5,653 nucleotides of DNA from positions 28,510-34,162 of the forward strand of contig DFQW01000033.1 in the NCBI GenBank assembly GCA_002377985.1. Direction: 5' to 3'. This document shows positions 1 to 5,653 of the stretch, piece after piece. The position numbers and the translations under genes were made by a program. The stretch's first letter is position 1. Each line of letters begins with the position of its first letter. The DNA is from Halieaceae bacterium UBA3479 (GTDB lineage: Bacteria > Pseudomonadota > Gammaproteobacteria > Pseudomonadales > Halieaceae). Under the pieces are notes generated by a model that made no database searches, was not told the origin of the DNA, and saw only the letters and a list, made by a program, of their open reading frames with translations.

Positions 1-393
1 CGGCAGCCCGGGATGACAGGGCAGGTAAAAGAGGAAGTGCTGAGCCGGGTCGCTGAAATGGGCGTTATTGTTCGCGGTGGGAGCATCACTTTTGACCCGG
101 TACTGTTCCGCTCACAGGAGTTGCTCTCAGATGCCGCCGATCTGCACTATGTGGATGTTGAAGGTGAAGAGAGAATGGTGGCGATCGCGCCGGGTCAATT
201 TGGCTTTACCCTGTGTCAGGTGCCGATTGTCATACAGTCGGGTGCCGAGCCGTCGATCATCGCCGCTCTCAAAGACGGTTCCGAATCGATCTTTTCGGCA
301 GATCGGTTACCCGAAGCCCTCTCCAATGCTATTTTCATGAAGACAGGGGAGGTCGCGGGCCTGACGGTGACGGTGGTTCATTCTCTGCAGTAG
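1..393 (+). CDS. C-terminal part of a large protein, possibly a GH94/GH149-like glucan phosphorylase (5' end outside window)
   Basis: The reading frame is open from base 1 and ends at TAG 391-393, so about 130 C-terminal residues are present. The ATG at 13 is probably internal, because the frame continues upstream of it and no ribosome binding site is visible in the 12 bases before it. The segment starts with a GMTGQVKEE stretch, followed by beta-rich sequence containing YVDVEGEER, FTLCQVPIVIQ and, near the end, RLPEALSNAIFMKTGEV. There is no signal peptide or membrane segment in the visible part. From memory, this arrangement (GQVKEE, a 'CQVP(I/V)' strand, then an 'LS.A.F..TGE' element) resembles the C-terminal beta-domain of very large cytoplasmic proteins annotated as cellobiose phosphorylase-like or GH149. 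A beta-1,3-glucan phosphorylase would suit the GH16 glucanase and sugar symporter nearby. The catalytic domain is not in view, so this identity is inference. The gene converges with the symporter gene, with 42 bp between their stop codons. Confidence 0.6.
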   Translation, partial: RQPGMTGQVKEEVLSRVAEMGVIVRGGSITFDPVLFRSQELLSDAADLHYVDVEGEERMVAIAPGQFGFTLCQVPIVIQSGAEPSIIAALKDGSESIFSADRLPEALSNAIFMKTGEVAGLTVTVVHSLQ

Positions 394-435
394 CCCCGGT
401 GAATCTCCCGCGGCCCCCTGCGCGCTTTCCCGATC

Positions 436-1872
436 TCAGGCGGTAGCAACCTGAGGTTGAGAGTCCGCCGGGCCGTTCCTGCGATCCATCAACGCTACTT
501 TTACGTTTTCAACCGCCTGCTCGTCGAGCTCATACCCGCGCATGGCCCAGAGCGCGATCAGCGTGCCGCTTACTGGAACGCCAATAAACGCCATACGCAG
601 TTGGGCCAGCGTGCTCTCTGATTGGATGGCAACATTTTGATCGAAGCCGATGGAAGCCAGAATGAAGCCGCTCAAAAGGCCGGCAAAGGCGAGGCCGAAC
701 TTGACCATCCACCAATAAATTGCCCCGAACAGCCCTTCGCGACGCGCGCCCGTTTGCAGTTCGTCAAGATCGCAGATATCGGCAGTCATTGACATCATGA
801 TGGTGAACAAGCCTCCGATTCCGAACGCAAAAATAGGAATGGGGAGAAACATCAGATAGGGATTGCTGGGGTTAAAGCTCCACCAAAACATCATATAACC
901 CAGGATGGAGACCGATTGAGTCACCACAAAGGTCAGACGCTTGCCGTAGCGCTGCGCCATCCAATTAATCGTTGGTATCACCAAAAAGCAGGTGCATAGT
1001 GCCGATACGCTGCCGAATAAAGTAGGCCAGACGCCCGCAAGGGCGGGATCACCTTGATTCATGTAATACACGATAATGAACCAGGCGAAACCGGCGACAG
1101 TGTTGTAAGCGTTGAATATAAAAAAAGTGGCAATACAGATTTGTTGGAAGGGCTTGCACTGCAGGGTGATCACGATGCCGTGCAAGAGCTCCTTGACGAC
1201 AGCGCCGAGGCTCTCTTTGCGATGCGGGGTGGTGTTGTCGGGAGAGCCGCTGTGGCTCCGGCAGAAAATGGCGGGCACCATCGCCAATAGCATGCAGGCC
1301 AAGCCGACCCAGATTGACAAGGTGCGGGCCCCCTCGGTTGCGCTCTCAAACCAGTCTGGATCGTAGAGCACGATCCAGAACCAGGGTGCGATAACCCAGG
1401 CCCACTGTCCAATCCACTGCGCAACCGCCATCAGCCGGGTGCGCTCGTGATAATCGTCACTCATCTCATAACCCATCGCCACGTACGGCACGCTAAAGAT
1501 GGTGAGGCCGATAAAGAAAACGCATGACCAGCACAGGAAGTAAACAAAGTTGTAGAGTTCGCTGTTGTCAGCCGACAACTGCCACATGGCGATGTAGGAC
1601 AACCCCGAGAGGATGGCACCAATAAAAATGTAGGGGCGTCTTTTGCCCCAGCGCGACACGGTGCGGTCGGAAATAAAGCCCATCACCGGGTCGGTGACAC
1701 AGTCCACCAGTTTAGGTAGGAAGAAAATCAGGCCCCACAACAAAGGGCTCATACCCAGACTTTGCACCAGAATCACCATAAAGATACCCAGCGCCGCGGG
1801 AAACATCTGATTTGCGAGCATGCCAATGCCGAAAGCTATTTTTTGTCCCAGTGGGATCCGATTGGAGTGCAT
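436..1872 (-). CDS. GPH-family (glycoside-pentoside-hexuronide) sugar:cation symporter, MFS superfamily
   Basis: This 478-residue inner-membrane protein has about 12 hydrophobic segments, the usual size and topology for GPH symporters, which import sugars or glycosides with H+ or Na+. Family landmarks are visible. Residues 54-80 hold KLVDCVTDPVMGFISDR and the basic loop WGKRRP, matching the classic D..TDP..G..SDRT...GRRRP signature. Residues 129-148 hold PYVAMGYEMSDDYHERTRLM. Residues 364-380 hold ADICDLDELQTGARREG, the conserved cytoplasmic loop of the C-terminal half, followed by a helix with a conserved Lys (K391). I chose the ATG at 1872 because the protein then starts with a short polar stretch before the first membrane helix (IPLGQKIAFGIG). 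The frame extends to a TTG at 1923, which would add 17 residues but has no Shine-Dalgarno. The ATG also lacks a strong one, so the start is uncertain. The substrate cannot be read from sequence; the neighbouring GH16 gene suggests beta-glucan-derived glucose or oligosaccharides. The C-terminal tail is short, charged and cytoplasmic. Confidence 0.9.
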   Translation of the reverse strand: MHSNRIPLGQKIAFGIGMLANQMFPAALGIFMVILVQSLGMSPLLWGLIFFLPKLVDCVTDPVMGFISDRTVSRWGKRRPYIFIGAILSGLSYIAMWQLSADNSELYNFVYFLCWSCVFFIGLTIFSVPYVAMGYEMSDDYHERTRLMAVAQWIGQWAWVIAPWFWIVLYDPDWFESATEGARTLSIWVGLACMLLAMVPAIFCRSHSGSPDNTTPHRKESLGAVVKELLHGIVITLQCKPFQQICIATFFIFNAYNTVAGFAWFIIVYYMNQGDPALAGVWPTLFGSVSALCTCFLVIPTINWMAQRYGKRLTFVVTQSVSILGYMMFWWSFNPSNPYLMFLPIPIFAFGIGGLFTIMMSMTADICDLDELQTGARREGLFGAIYWWMVKFGLAFAGLLSGFILASIGFDQNVAIQSESTLAQLRMAFIGVPVSGTLIALWAMRGYELDEQAVENVKVALMDRRNGPADSQPQVATA

Positions 1873-2055
1873 GATGCTACTGTTTGCCTGTGTCGTTATT
1901 TTTAATGCGGGTGATAGTAGCAACGACCGCGCGCGGAGCCGGTTTAAAGCCGGTCAACGGGGGTTTTTATGCGATCAGCGGGCCAGGAGTGTATTGCTGG
2001 CCCGCGCAGATTCCGCGTCGATGAGACGCGTATTGCCGATGATCACAGTATCAAT
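1873..2055. other. Intergenic region upstream of the symporter gene
   Basis: No coding frame here looks like a protein. Besides the hairpin pair, it holds a direct repeat GCCGGT at 1938-1943 and again at 1949-1954, separated by TTAAA, so the copies are 11 bp (about one helical turn) apart. The two CCGG cores also make an imperfect palindrome around TTTAAA. This sits 66-82 bp before the symporter ATG, a plausible position for a regulator. A TTGACC at 1952-1957 on the minus strand resembles a -35 box, but no matching -10 lies at proper spacing, so I do not call a promoter. Confidence 0.3.
1978..2030. other. Two adjacent perfect hairpins in the gap between the minus-strand genes
   Basis: The first inverted repeat is GCGGGCCAG (1978-1986) and CTGGCCCGC (1997-2005): 9 bp, perfect, with a 10-nt loop. 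The second is CGCGTC (2014-2019) and GACGCG (2025-2030): 6 bp, perfect, with a 5-nt loop. They lie 25-80 nt past the stop of the ABM-fold gene on the minus strand and about 100 nt before the symporter start. Neither strand has a U-rich run directly after the stems, so they do not fit a canonical intrinsic terminator. They could act as a Rho-linked or RNA-stabilising 3' end for the ABM transcript, or as a leader structure for the symporter. Stem lengths are read directly; the role is inference. Confidence 0.4.
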
Positions 2056-2412
2056 TCATTGCTTGTCTTCATCGGTAAAGTAAGCGGTAGCAACCCCATT
2101 TTCCCGGTAAACCGGCTCTTTACGGTCTATGCGGAACTTGTTGATTTCGGCGTTCACGATATTGAATTGAGCAAGGTGGCCAAACATGTTTCGGTACCAC
2201 TCGCCCTGAAGGTGGGCTTCAAGATCATCGGCGCACTCCCACTCTTCATACACCACGACCCGGCCCGGGTGATTTAGATCGGCCGTCCAGAGATAGTGGA
2301 TGCAGCCTTGTTCGGTGTACGCCCCTTTTATGAGTTCCTTGCTTTTGATCAAGGCCTCGTCCCGCACCTCGGGGGGAAATTCTACAATGCCTGATACCAC
2401 TATTCGGGTCAT
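2056..2412 (-). CDS. Antibiotic biosynthesis monooxygenase (ABM) / YgiN-like small protein
   Basis: This 118-residue protein fits the ABM family of dimeric alpha+beta-barrel proteins, which are about 100 residues and act on quinols or polyketide-like aromatics, or have no known substrate. Features seen: a first beta strand (IVVSGIVEF, residues 4-12), an amphipathic helix with ALIKSKELIKGAYTEQ (20-35), the family-typical GCIHY (36-40), strand VVVYEEWE (52-59) with the conserved E-x-W neighbourhood, then LEAHLQGEWYRNM (64-76), the usual 'L..H' helix. There is no signal peptide, so it is predicted to be cytoplasmic. The ATG at 2412 is well supported by GAGGAAAGG at 2415-2423, an excellent Shine-Dalgarno at normal spacing. 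The tail after residue 95 is longer than in minimal members and charged. It lies upstream of the symporter on the same strand, but with a 183-bp gap and hairpins between, so co-transcription is doubtful. Its substrate and link to sugar use are unknown. It could be a non-enzymatic member of the fold. Confidence 0.85.
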   Translation of the reverse strand: MTRIVVSGIVEFPPEVRDEALIKSKELIKGAYTEQGCIHYLWTADLNHPGRVVVYEEWECADDLEAHLQGEWYRNMFGHLAQFNIVNAEINKFRIDRKEPVYRENGVATAYFTDEDKQ

Positions 2413-2833
2413 AACCTTTCCTCACTTCACACGTTATCGACGTTAGCGCTGCGAGCACATTACCCGAGCGGTGACAGCAGAACCACCTCAAGAGTATCTT
2501 TGTTTTTGGCTATCAGTCGATCAACGTGTCGCTACGAATACGCATTTCCTCAGCGGCGATGTGTTCGTGCAGTAGTCTGCCGAACAATTGTCTTGGCCTT
2601 GTCGAAGCTCTCCGCGTCGGCGGAGCGAATGCCCGGGATATATGCGAACAGTCCTCCTTGATCCGCTACTTCTCGGTTACCGAAAAAACGATCGCGGTTA
2701 ACTTCTTCTATTCCCCTTGCATCCGCTGTGGTCATGTCAAGTACGTCGCGCCACACTTCACCTTGCATGGTGAAAATTGTTTAAATTGTCGGCTCCGTTT
2801 ACGAGAGAGCCTCAGGGTGAGACTGTCAACTCT
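2413..2833. other. Region of 421 bp without an intact recognised gene
   Basis: This lies between two divergently oriented genes and should hold promoters for both the ABM-fold gene (minus) and the SGNH/TPR gene (plus). I could not find a convincing sigma70 pair for either. Apart from the broken minus-strand frame described separately, its only notable content is an AT-rich patch at 2771-2788 (GAAAATTGTTTAAATTG), about 45-60 bp before the SGNH gene start. This could be part of that gene's promoter. A plus-strand frame covering 2526-2846 is Cys/Arg/Ser-rich and looks like the shadow of the minus-strand remnant. Confidence 0.4.
2513..2768 (-). pseudogene. Possible broken gene remnant of unknown family (minus strand, apparent one-base frameshift near 2576)
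   Basis: I do not recognise the product. From ATG 2768 a 72-residue frame runs to a stop at 2550-2552 and reads like real protein: balanced charge, with GIEEVNRDRFFGNREVADQG and IPGIRSADAESFDKAKTIVRQ. Its last residues (TTARTHRR) look less natural. In the next frame, the same region continues as LLHEHIAAEEMRIRSDTLID and stops at TGA 2513-2515. Dropping one base near 2576 joins the two into KTIVRQ-LLHEHIAAEEM, a continuous amphipathic helix-like segment. This suggests a frameshifted C-terminal fragment of an older gene. Just upstream of the ATG is an in-frame TAA and no Shine-Dalgarno, so the 5' part seems lost, perhaps replaced by the start of the plus-strand gene at 2834. Alternatives are a short real ORF, a sequencing error, or chance. 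Evidence is compositional only. Confidence 0.35.
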
Positions 2834-4927
2834 ATGTCGATGTTAAGAAAAACGATGTTCGGTTTTATCGCTGTTGTGGCGATACCGGCGTTTTTTTTCC
2901 TGACGCTGGAGCTGGTATTGAGGTGGGTCGGGCCGGGACAGTCCTTCGACTACTTCACTACGATCGAGATTGATGGCAAGAATTACTTCCAGGATAACCC
3001 GCATTTCATCGAGCAATTTTATCCGGCCTCCCTCGACATCATTCCCCTAGAGAACACCTTTGCCGTGGAGCCAGACGGTGACGTGGTAAGGATCTTCGTG
3101 CTTGGTGGATCCGCCGCCAGAGGGTTCCCCAATCCGGAGCATGGGTTTTCCCGGCAGTTGCAGGTAATGCTCCGGGAGGCACTACCCGGGCGCCGGATCG
3201 AAGTGGTGAATACTGCAATGACTGCGATCAATTCCCACGTCGTATATGCGGCGGCAAGGTCTTTCCCGCAGGATGCTGCAGATTTCGCCATTGTTCTGAT
3301 GGGAAATAACGAAGTCATTGGGCCTTACGGCCCGGGCACCTTCAATCAGGACTTTCTCTCAAATATTGGGCTCATCCGCGCACTGCAGGCCCTGAAGCGT
3401 TCCCACTTCGGGCAAACTTTTTTAAACGCTGTGAGTCATCTCAAGCCCTCCGATCACAAGCAGGATCTGGAGTGGAAAGGCATGCAGATGTTCACTGACG
3501 AGACCGTGCCTTACGACGATCCGCGCTTGGATACTGTATACGGACATTATCAGAGAAATCTCGCCGATATCGTGAATACCCTCCAGGACAAGGGCGCACA
3601 TGTCATTCTCTCCACCGTGCCCGTAAATCTGCGCCATTCCGCACCGTTTGCTTCCGCATTGCCCCAGCAACTCTCCGCGCAGCAGTTCGAGAGATTCGAG
3701 GCGCTCACAGCCGCCGCCGCTGGCCGGGCGGCGCTGCAGGACTGGCAGGGGGCGATGAGTCAGTATTCAAGTGCGCTGGAGTTGGCTCCGCGCCACGCCG
3801 ACACCCTGTTCGAACTTGCATCGGCACAGGAACATGCTGGTGATTTTGGCGCCGCTGCCAGTCACTACACAGGTGCGCTGGATTATGATGCGCTGCGTTT
3901 TCGCGCGGATTCGCGCATCAACGGCATCATCCGCGATCTGGCGTCGAGCGTGACCACAGCGCAGCTGACTTTTGTGGACAGTGACTTGGCCTTCAAAAAA
4001 AGTAGCGAACCCTTCAGTCCGGGTTGGGATTTGTTCTACGAGCACGTTCACTACAACTTCGCCGGTGACTATCTGCTCGCCCGGGAGTTCGCGCGCGCGA
4101 TCCTCGCTCGGCTTGGGGGCAAGTCTGACGACCTTTTGCCGCAGGTTGAGGTCGCTTCGCGGGTCGGCTATCCCAGTAATATGACAATGAAGGTACTCGA
4201 TCGCGTGCTCGGCATGGTGCAGTCGCCGCCGTTTACCGGGCAAAACAATCAGAATGCGCTGGTAGGCTTGATTCAAGACGAAATGAATCACGTGGAAGCC
4301 GAGCTGGGAACCATTCCCGAGCAGATCGCGCGCCGCGAGAACATGTTGCGGGGTGGTGGGGGCGATTGGCGTATCCATTACGAAATGGCCTACCTTTATG
4401 AGCACGTCGGCAACCGCCCGGCGATGTACCAGCAGCTTTACCAACTGTACGCGGCCTATCCATTTCACCATGATAGTCTCGTGATGACCGCCAAAATGCT
4501 GCATCAGGATGAGTTGTATCGACAGGAGATTCCTTATCTCGAGAGAGCATTGCTTCACGCGAGAGGCGATGAACAGGTTATTGCGCAACTAACCGGCTGG
4601 CTCGGGCTTGCTTTCTTCAAGATCGGCGATAACGAGCGGGCCGAGCTGGCTTTGCGCAGCGTCCCCAGTCAATACCCGGAGCAGGTCCATTACGCACTGC
4701 AGGCTTATGCGACCTTGATCCGCTACGCGGGGGAGGCGGGGGATTCTCGGCGGGTGAAGGACTATGCAGCCGACGCCGAGCGTTACGCTGAAAAAGCGGT
4801 GCGGTGGGGCCTGCCTCAGATTTATCCGCAGTTTTACCGAAAGATGATCCAGATCATGCGGCTGGCAGAAGATGACGCCGCGGCTCAGAAATGGCAACAG
4901 CGGGGTGCGGAAAATCGTTCAAATTGA
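2834..4927 (+). CDS. Membrane-anchored SGNH/GDSL-like hydrolase with tetratricopeptide-like repeats
   Basis: The 697-residue product starts MSMLRKTM and has one hydrophobic helix at about residues 9-31 with Arg/Lys before it, so the rest should be periplasmic. SGNH-type blocks follow. FVLGGSAARG (88-97) is block I with candidate nucleophile Ser93. VVNTAMTAINSH (124-135) occupies block II, with Ala where Gly is usual. LMGNNEVIGPYGPG (155-168) matches block III with Asn159. EHVHYNFAGDY (403-413) matches block V with candidate catalytic His406 and Glu in place of the usual Asp. A TPR-like helical hairpin pair (about 292-350) is inserted between blocks III and V. More helical repeats fill about 510-620, including WRIHYEMAYLYEHVGN and GWLGLAFFKIGDNERAELAL. 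The family is esterase or acyl-hydrolase-like; the substrate is unknown. The start at ATG 2834 (or ATG 2840) precedes the membrane helix. A TTG at 2777 is in frame but adds a polar, unlikely N-terminus. The only upstream purine run, AGGGTGAG (2814-2821), is further away than ideal. The gene precedes the GH16 gene by 138 bp on the same strand. Confidence 0.82.
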   Translation: MSMLRKTMFGFIAVVAIPAFFFLTLELVLRWVGPGQSFDYFTTIEIDGKNYFQDNPHFIEQFYPASLDIIPLENTFAVEPDGDVVRIFVLGGSAARGFPNPEHGFSRQLQVMLREALPGRRIEVVNTAMTAINSHVVYAAARSFPQDAADFAIVLMGNNEVIGPYGPGTFNQDFLSNIGLIRALQALKRSHFGQTFLNAVSHLKPSDHKQDLEWKGMQMFTDETVPYDDPRLDTVYGHYQRNLADIVNTLQDKGAHVILSTVPVNLRHSAPFASALPQQLSAQQFERFEALTAAAAGRAALQDWQGAMSQYSSALELAPRHADTLFELASAQEHAGDFGAAASHYTGALDYDALRFRADSRINGIIRDLASSVTTAQLTFVDSDLAFKKSSEPFSPGWDLFYEHVHYNFAGDYLLAREFARAILARLGGKSDDLLPQVEVASRVGYPSNMTMKVLDRVLGMVQSPPFTGQNNQNALVGLIQDEMNHVEAELGTIPEQIARRENMLRGGGGDWRIHYEMAYLYEHVGNRPAMYQQLYQLYAAYPFHHDSLVMTAKMLHQDELYRQEIPYLERALLHARGDEQVIAQLTGWLGLAFFKIGDNERAELALRSVPSQYPEQVHYALQAYATLIRYAGEAGDSRRVKDYAADAERYAEKAVRWGLPQIYPQFYRKMIQIMRLAEDDAAAQKWQQRGAENRSN

Positions 4928-5065
4928 CTCCTCGCTTGGCTTTTGAGCCTTCAATCCACCTTATCCCACCTTAATCCCCATATATCGCGTTTCGCTTAAC
5001 CTAGCGATGTGTTTCAAGGATAGTGATATGTGCAAATAATGTTGAACCCATACTGGGGATAATAA
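4928..5065 (+). promoter_or_regulatory. Upstream region of the GH16 gene with weak promoter-like and repeat elements
   Basis: The gap of 138 bp is large enough for an independent promoter. The best sigma70-like pair is TTTCAA (5012-5017) with AATAAT (5035-5040) at a 17-bp spacing. The -10 is good (5 of 6) and the -35 poor, as expected for an activated promoter. Two similar 11-mers, TAGCGATGTGT (5002-5012) and TAGTGATATGT (5021-5031), match at 9 of 11 positions and are 19 bp apart. They would flank or overlap the -35, so they could bind a regulator. ATCGC (4984-4988) and GCGAT (5004-5008) form a short inverted repeat. No strong terminator for the preceding gene is seen. All functional readings are inference. 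Confidence 0.25.
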
Positions 5066-5653
5066 ATGAAAGACCTGGACACCTTAATTCGACGTATCGC
5101 TGGTTCGTTCGCTATGGCAGCTATATTGGCTGGCTGTGGCGGTGGCGGATCGGCCACAGACCCCAGCTCACCACCATTTTATCCGGCAGCCGAGGAAGAA
5201 TGGGATTTGGTGTGGAGTGATGAATTCGACGGCGACTCCCTCAACCTGTCCAACTGGGACATTCAGGAGGGAGATGGCACCGCAGAGGGCATCCCCGGCT
5301 GGGGCAATAATGAACTCCAGTGGTATTCCGGCGACAACTTGGCCGTCGCTGACGGCAACCTGACCATTAGCGCCCGCCAAGAGGCCGTTGAGGGCTATGG
5401 ATACACCTCGGGTCGAATCCGCACTTACCAGAAGTTCGAGTTTACGTACGGCCGTGTCGAAGCGAGCGTTAAGGCCGCTCCCGGGCAGGGACTGTGGAGT
5501 GCGTTCTGGATGATGCCCACGGACTCGCCCTACGGCACATGGGCCTCCAGCGGCGAGCTGGATATTATGGAAGTCATCAACGCTGATACCGACAGCGAAA
5601 GGGCGTATGGCACGGCGCACTACGGGTTTGCGTGGCCGCTCGCTCAGCAGTCG
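5066..5653 (+). CDS. GH16 family beta-glucanase (laminarinase-type) lipoprotein, 5' part; gene continues beyond window
   Basis: The frame is open from ATG 5066 to the last base: 196 residues with no stop. GGGG at 5055-5058, 7 nt before the ATG, is a reasonable Shine-Dalgarno. The N-terminus has a basic start (LIRR), a hydrophobic stretch and the lipobox LAGC (21-24), so Cys24 should be lipidated. The next residue is Gly, not Asp, so outer-membrane sorting is likely, followed by a Gly/Ser/Pro linker to about residue 44. The GH16 domain begins at WDLVWSDEFDGDSLNLSNW (46-64), the usual opening. GWGNNELQWY (78-87) and the conserved LTISAR (99-104) follow, then SGRIRT and FEFTYGRVEASVKAAPGQGLWSAFWMMP (about 124-151). 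GELDIMEV (163-170) carries the E-x-D-x-x-E active site: Glu164 nucleophile, Asp166 helper, Glu169 acid/base. The beta-bulge E-x-D-x-x-E form is typical of laminarinases acting on beta-1,3-glucan, while lichenases and xyloglucan enzymes use E-x-D-x-E. Other E-x-D-x-x-E substrates (agar, carrageenan) cannot be fully excluded. Additional binding modules may follow downstream. Confidence 0.93.
   Translation, partial: MKDLDTLIRRIAGSFAMAAILAGCGGGGSATDPSSPPFYPAAEEEWDLVWSDEFDGDSLNLSNWDIQEGDGTAEGIPGWGNNELQWYSGDNLAVADGNLTISARQEAVEGYGYTSGRIRTYQKFEFTYGRVEASVKAAPGQGLWSAFWMMPTDSPYGTWASSGELDIMEVINADTDSERAYGTAHYGFAWPLAQQS

Noticed and set aside
435..455. Inverted repeat CTCAGG / CCTGAG with a 9-nt loop overlapping the symporter stop, as a shared terminator for the convergent genes.
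   Set aside because: The stem is only 6 bp, it overlaps coding sequence, and neither strand has a T-run after it.
1924..1957. A sigma70 promoter for the symporter using TTGACC on the minus strand.
   Set aside because: No acceptable -10 hexamer occurs 16-18 bp downstream; that position is GC-rich.
2526..2846. A plus-strand 106-residue frame in the gap before the SGNH/TPR gene.
   Set aside because: Its composition is Cys/Ser/Arg-rich without motifs, it has no ribosome binding site, and it opposes the more protein-like minus-strand remnant.
3767..4588. A long minus-strand open frame (273 residues) inside the SGNH/TPR gene.
   Set aside because: It is antisense to a well-supported coding sequence, is rich in residues expected from reverse-complemented codons (His, Arg, Val) and shows no domain motif.
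4938..4949. GGCT-tttg-AGCC hairpin just after the SGNH/TPR stop as an intrinsic terminator.
   Set aside because: The stem is 4 bp and the following bases are not T-rich; too weak to call.
5168..5620. A 150-residue minus-strand open frame at the right end.
   Set aside because: It is the antisense shadow of the GH16 gene, whose active-site motif fixes the coding strand.

Overview
The window looks like part of a carbohydrate-utilisation locus from a free-living Gram-negative bacterium, probably a marine gammaproteobacterium (Cellvibrionales-like). This rests on moderately high GC, a lipoprotein-type GH16 glucanase, a GPH-type sugar symporter and a membrane-anchored SGNH/TPR protein. The taxonomic guess is inference from gene content only. 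Nothing in the window is a clear mobile element, CRISPR array, tRNA or rRNA.

Layout, left to right. (1) Positions 1-393, plus strand: the 3' end of a gene that begins before the window. Its C-terminal domain resembles, from memory, the tail of very large GH94/GH149-like phosphorylases, but this is tentative. (2) Positions 436-1872, minus strand, convergent with (1): a 12-TM sugar:cation symporter of the GPH family. (3) About 183 bp of non-coding DNA with two adjacent perfect hairpins and a short direct repeat. (4) Positions 2056-2412, minus strand: a small antibiotic-biosynthesis-monooxygenase (ABM) fold protein. (5) Positions 2413-2833: no intact convincing gene, but a protein-like minus-strand reading frame at 2513-2768 that appears broken by a one-base shift. 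(6) Positions 2834-4927, plus strand: a 697-residue membrane-anchored periplasmic protein combining an SGNH/GDSL-like hydrolase domain with TPR-like repeats. (7) A 138-bp intergenic region, then from 5066 to the window edge the 5' part of a GH16 beta-glucanase lipoprotein. That frame stays open to the last base, so the gene is truncated by the window.

Working model (inference): the GH16 enzyme cuts a beta-1,3-glucan such as laminarin at the outer membrane. Released oligosaccharides or sugars are imported by the GPH symporter, and the leftmost gene product may process them in the cytoplasm. The SGNH/TPR protein could remove acyl groups from a substrate or modify the cell's own envelope; the sequence does not say which. 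The ABM-fold protein has no evident link to glycan use. No clearly novel system is visible. The most interesting items are the SGNH/TPR fusion with its altered catalytic blocks, the apparent broken gene beside it, and the hairpin pair between the two intact minus-strand genes.
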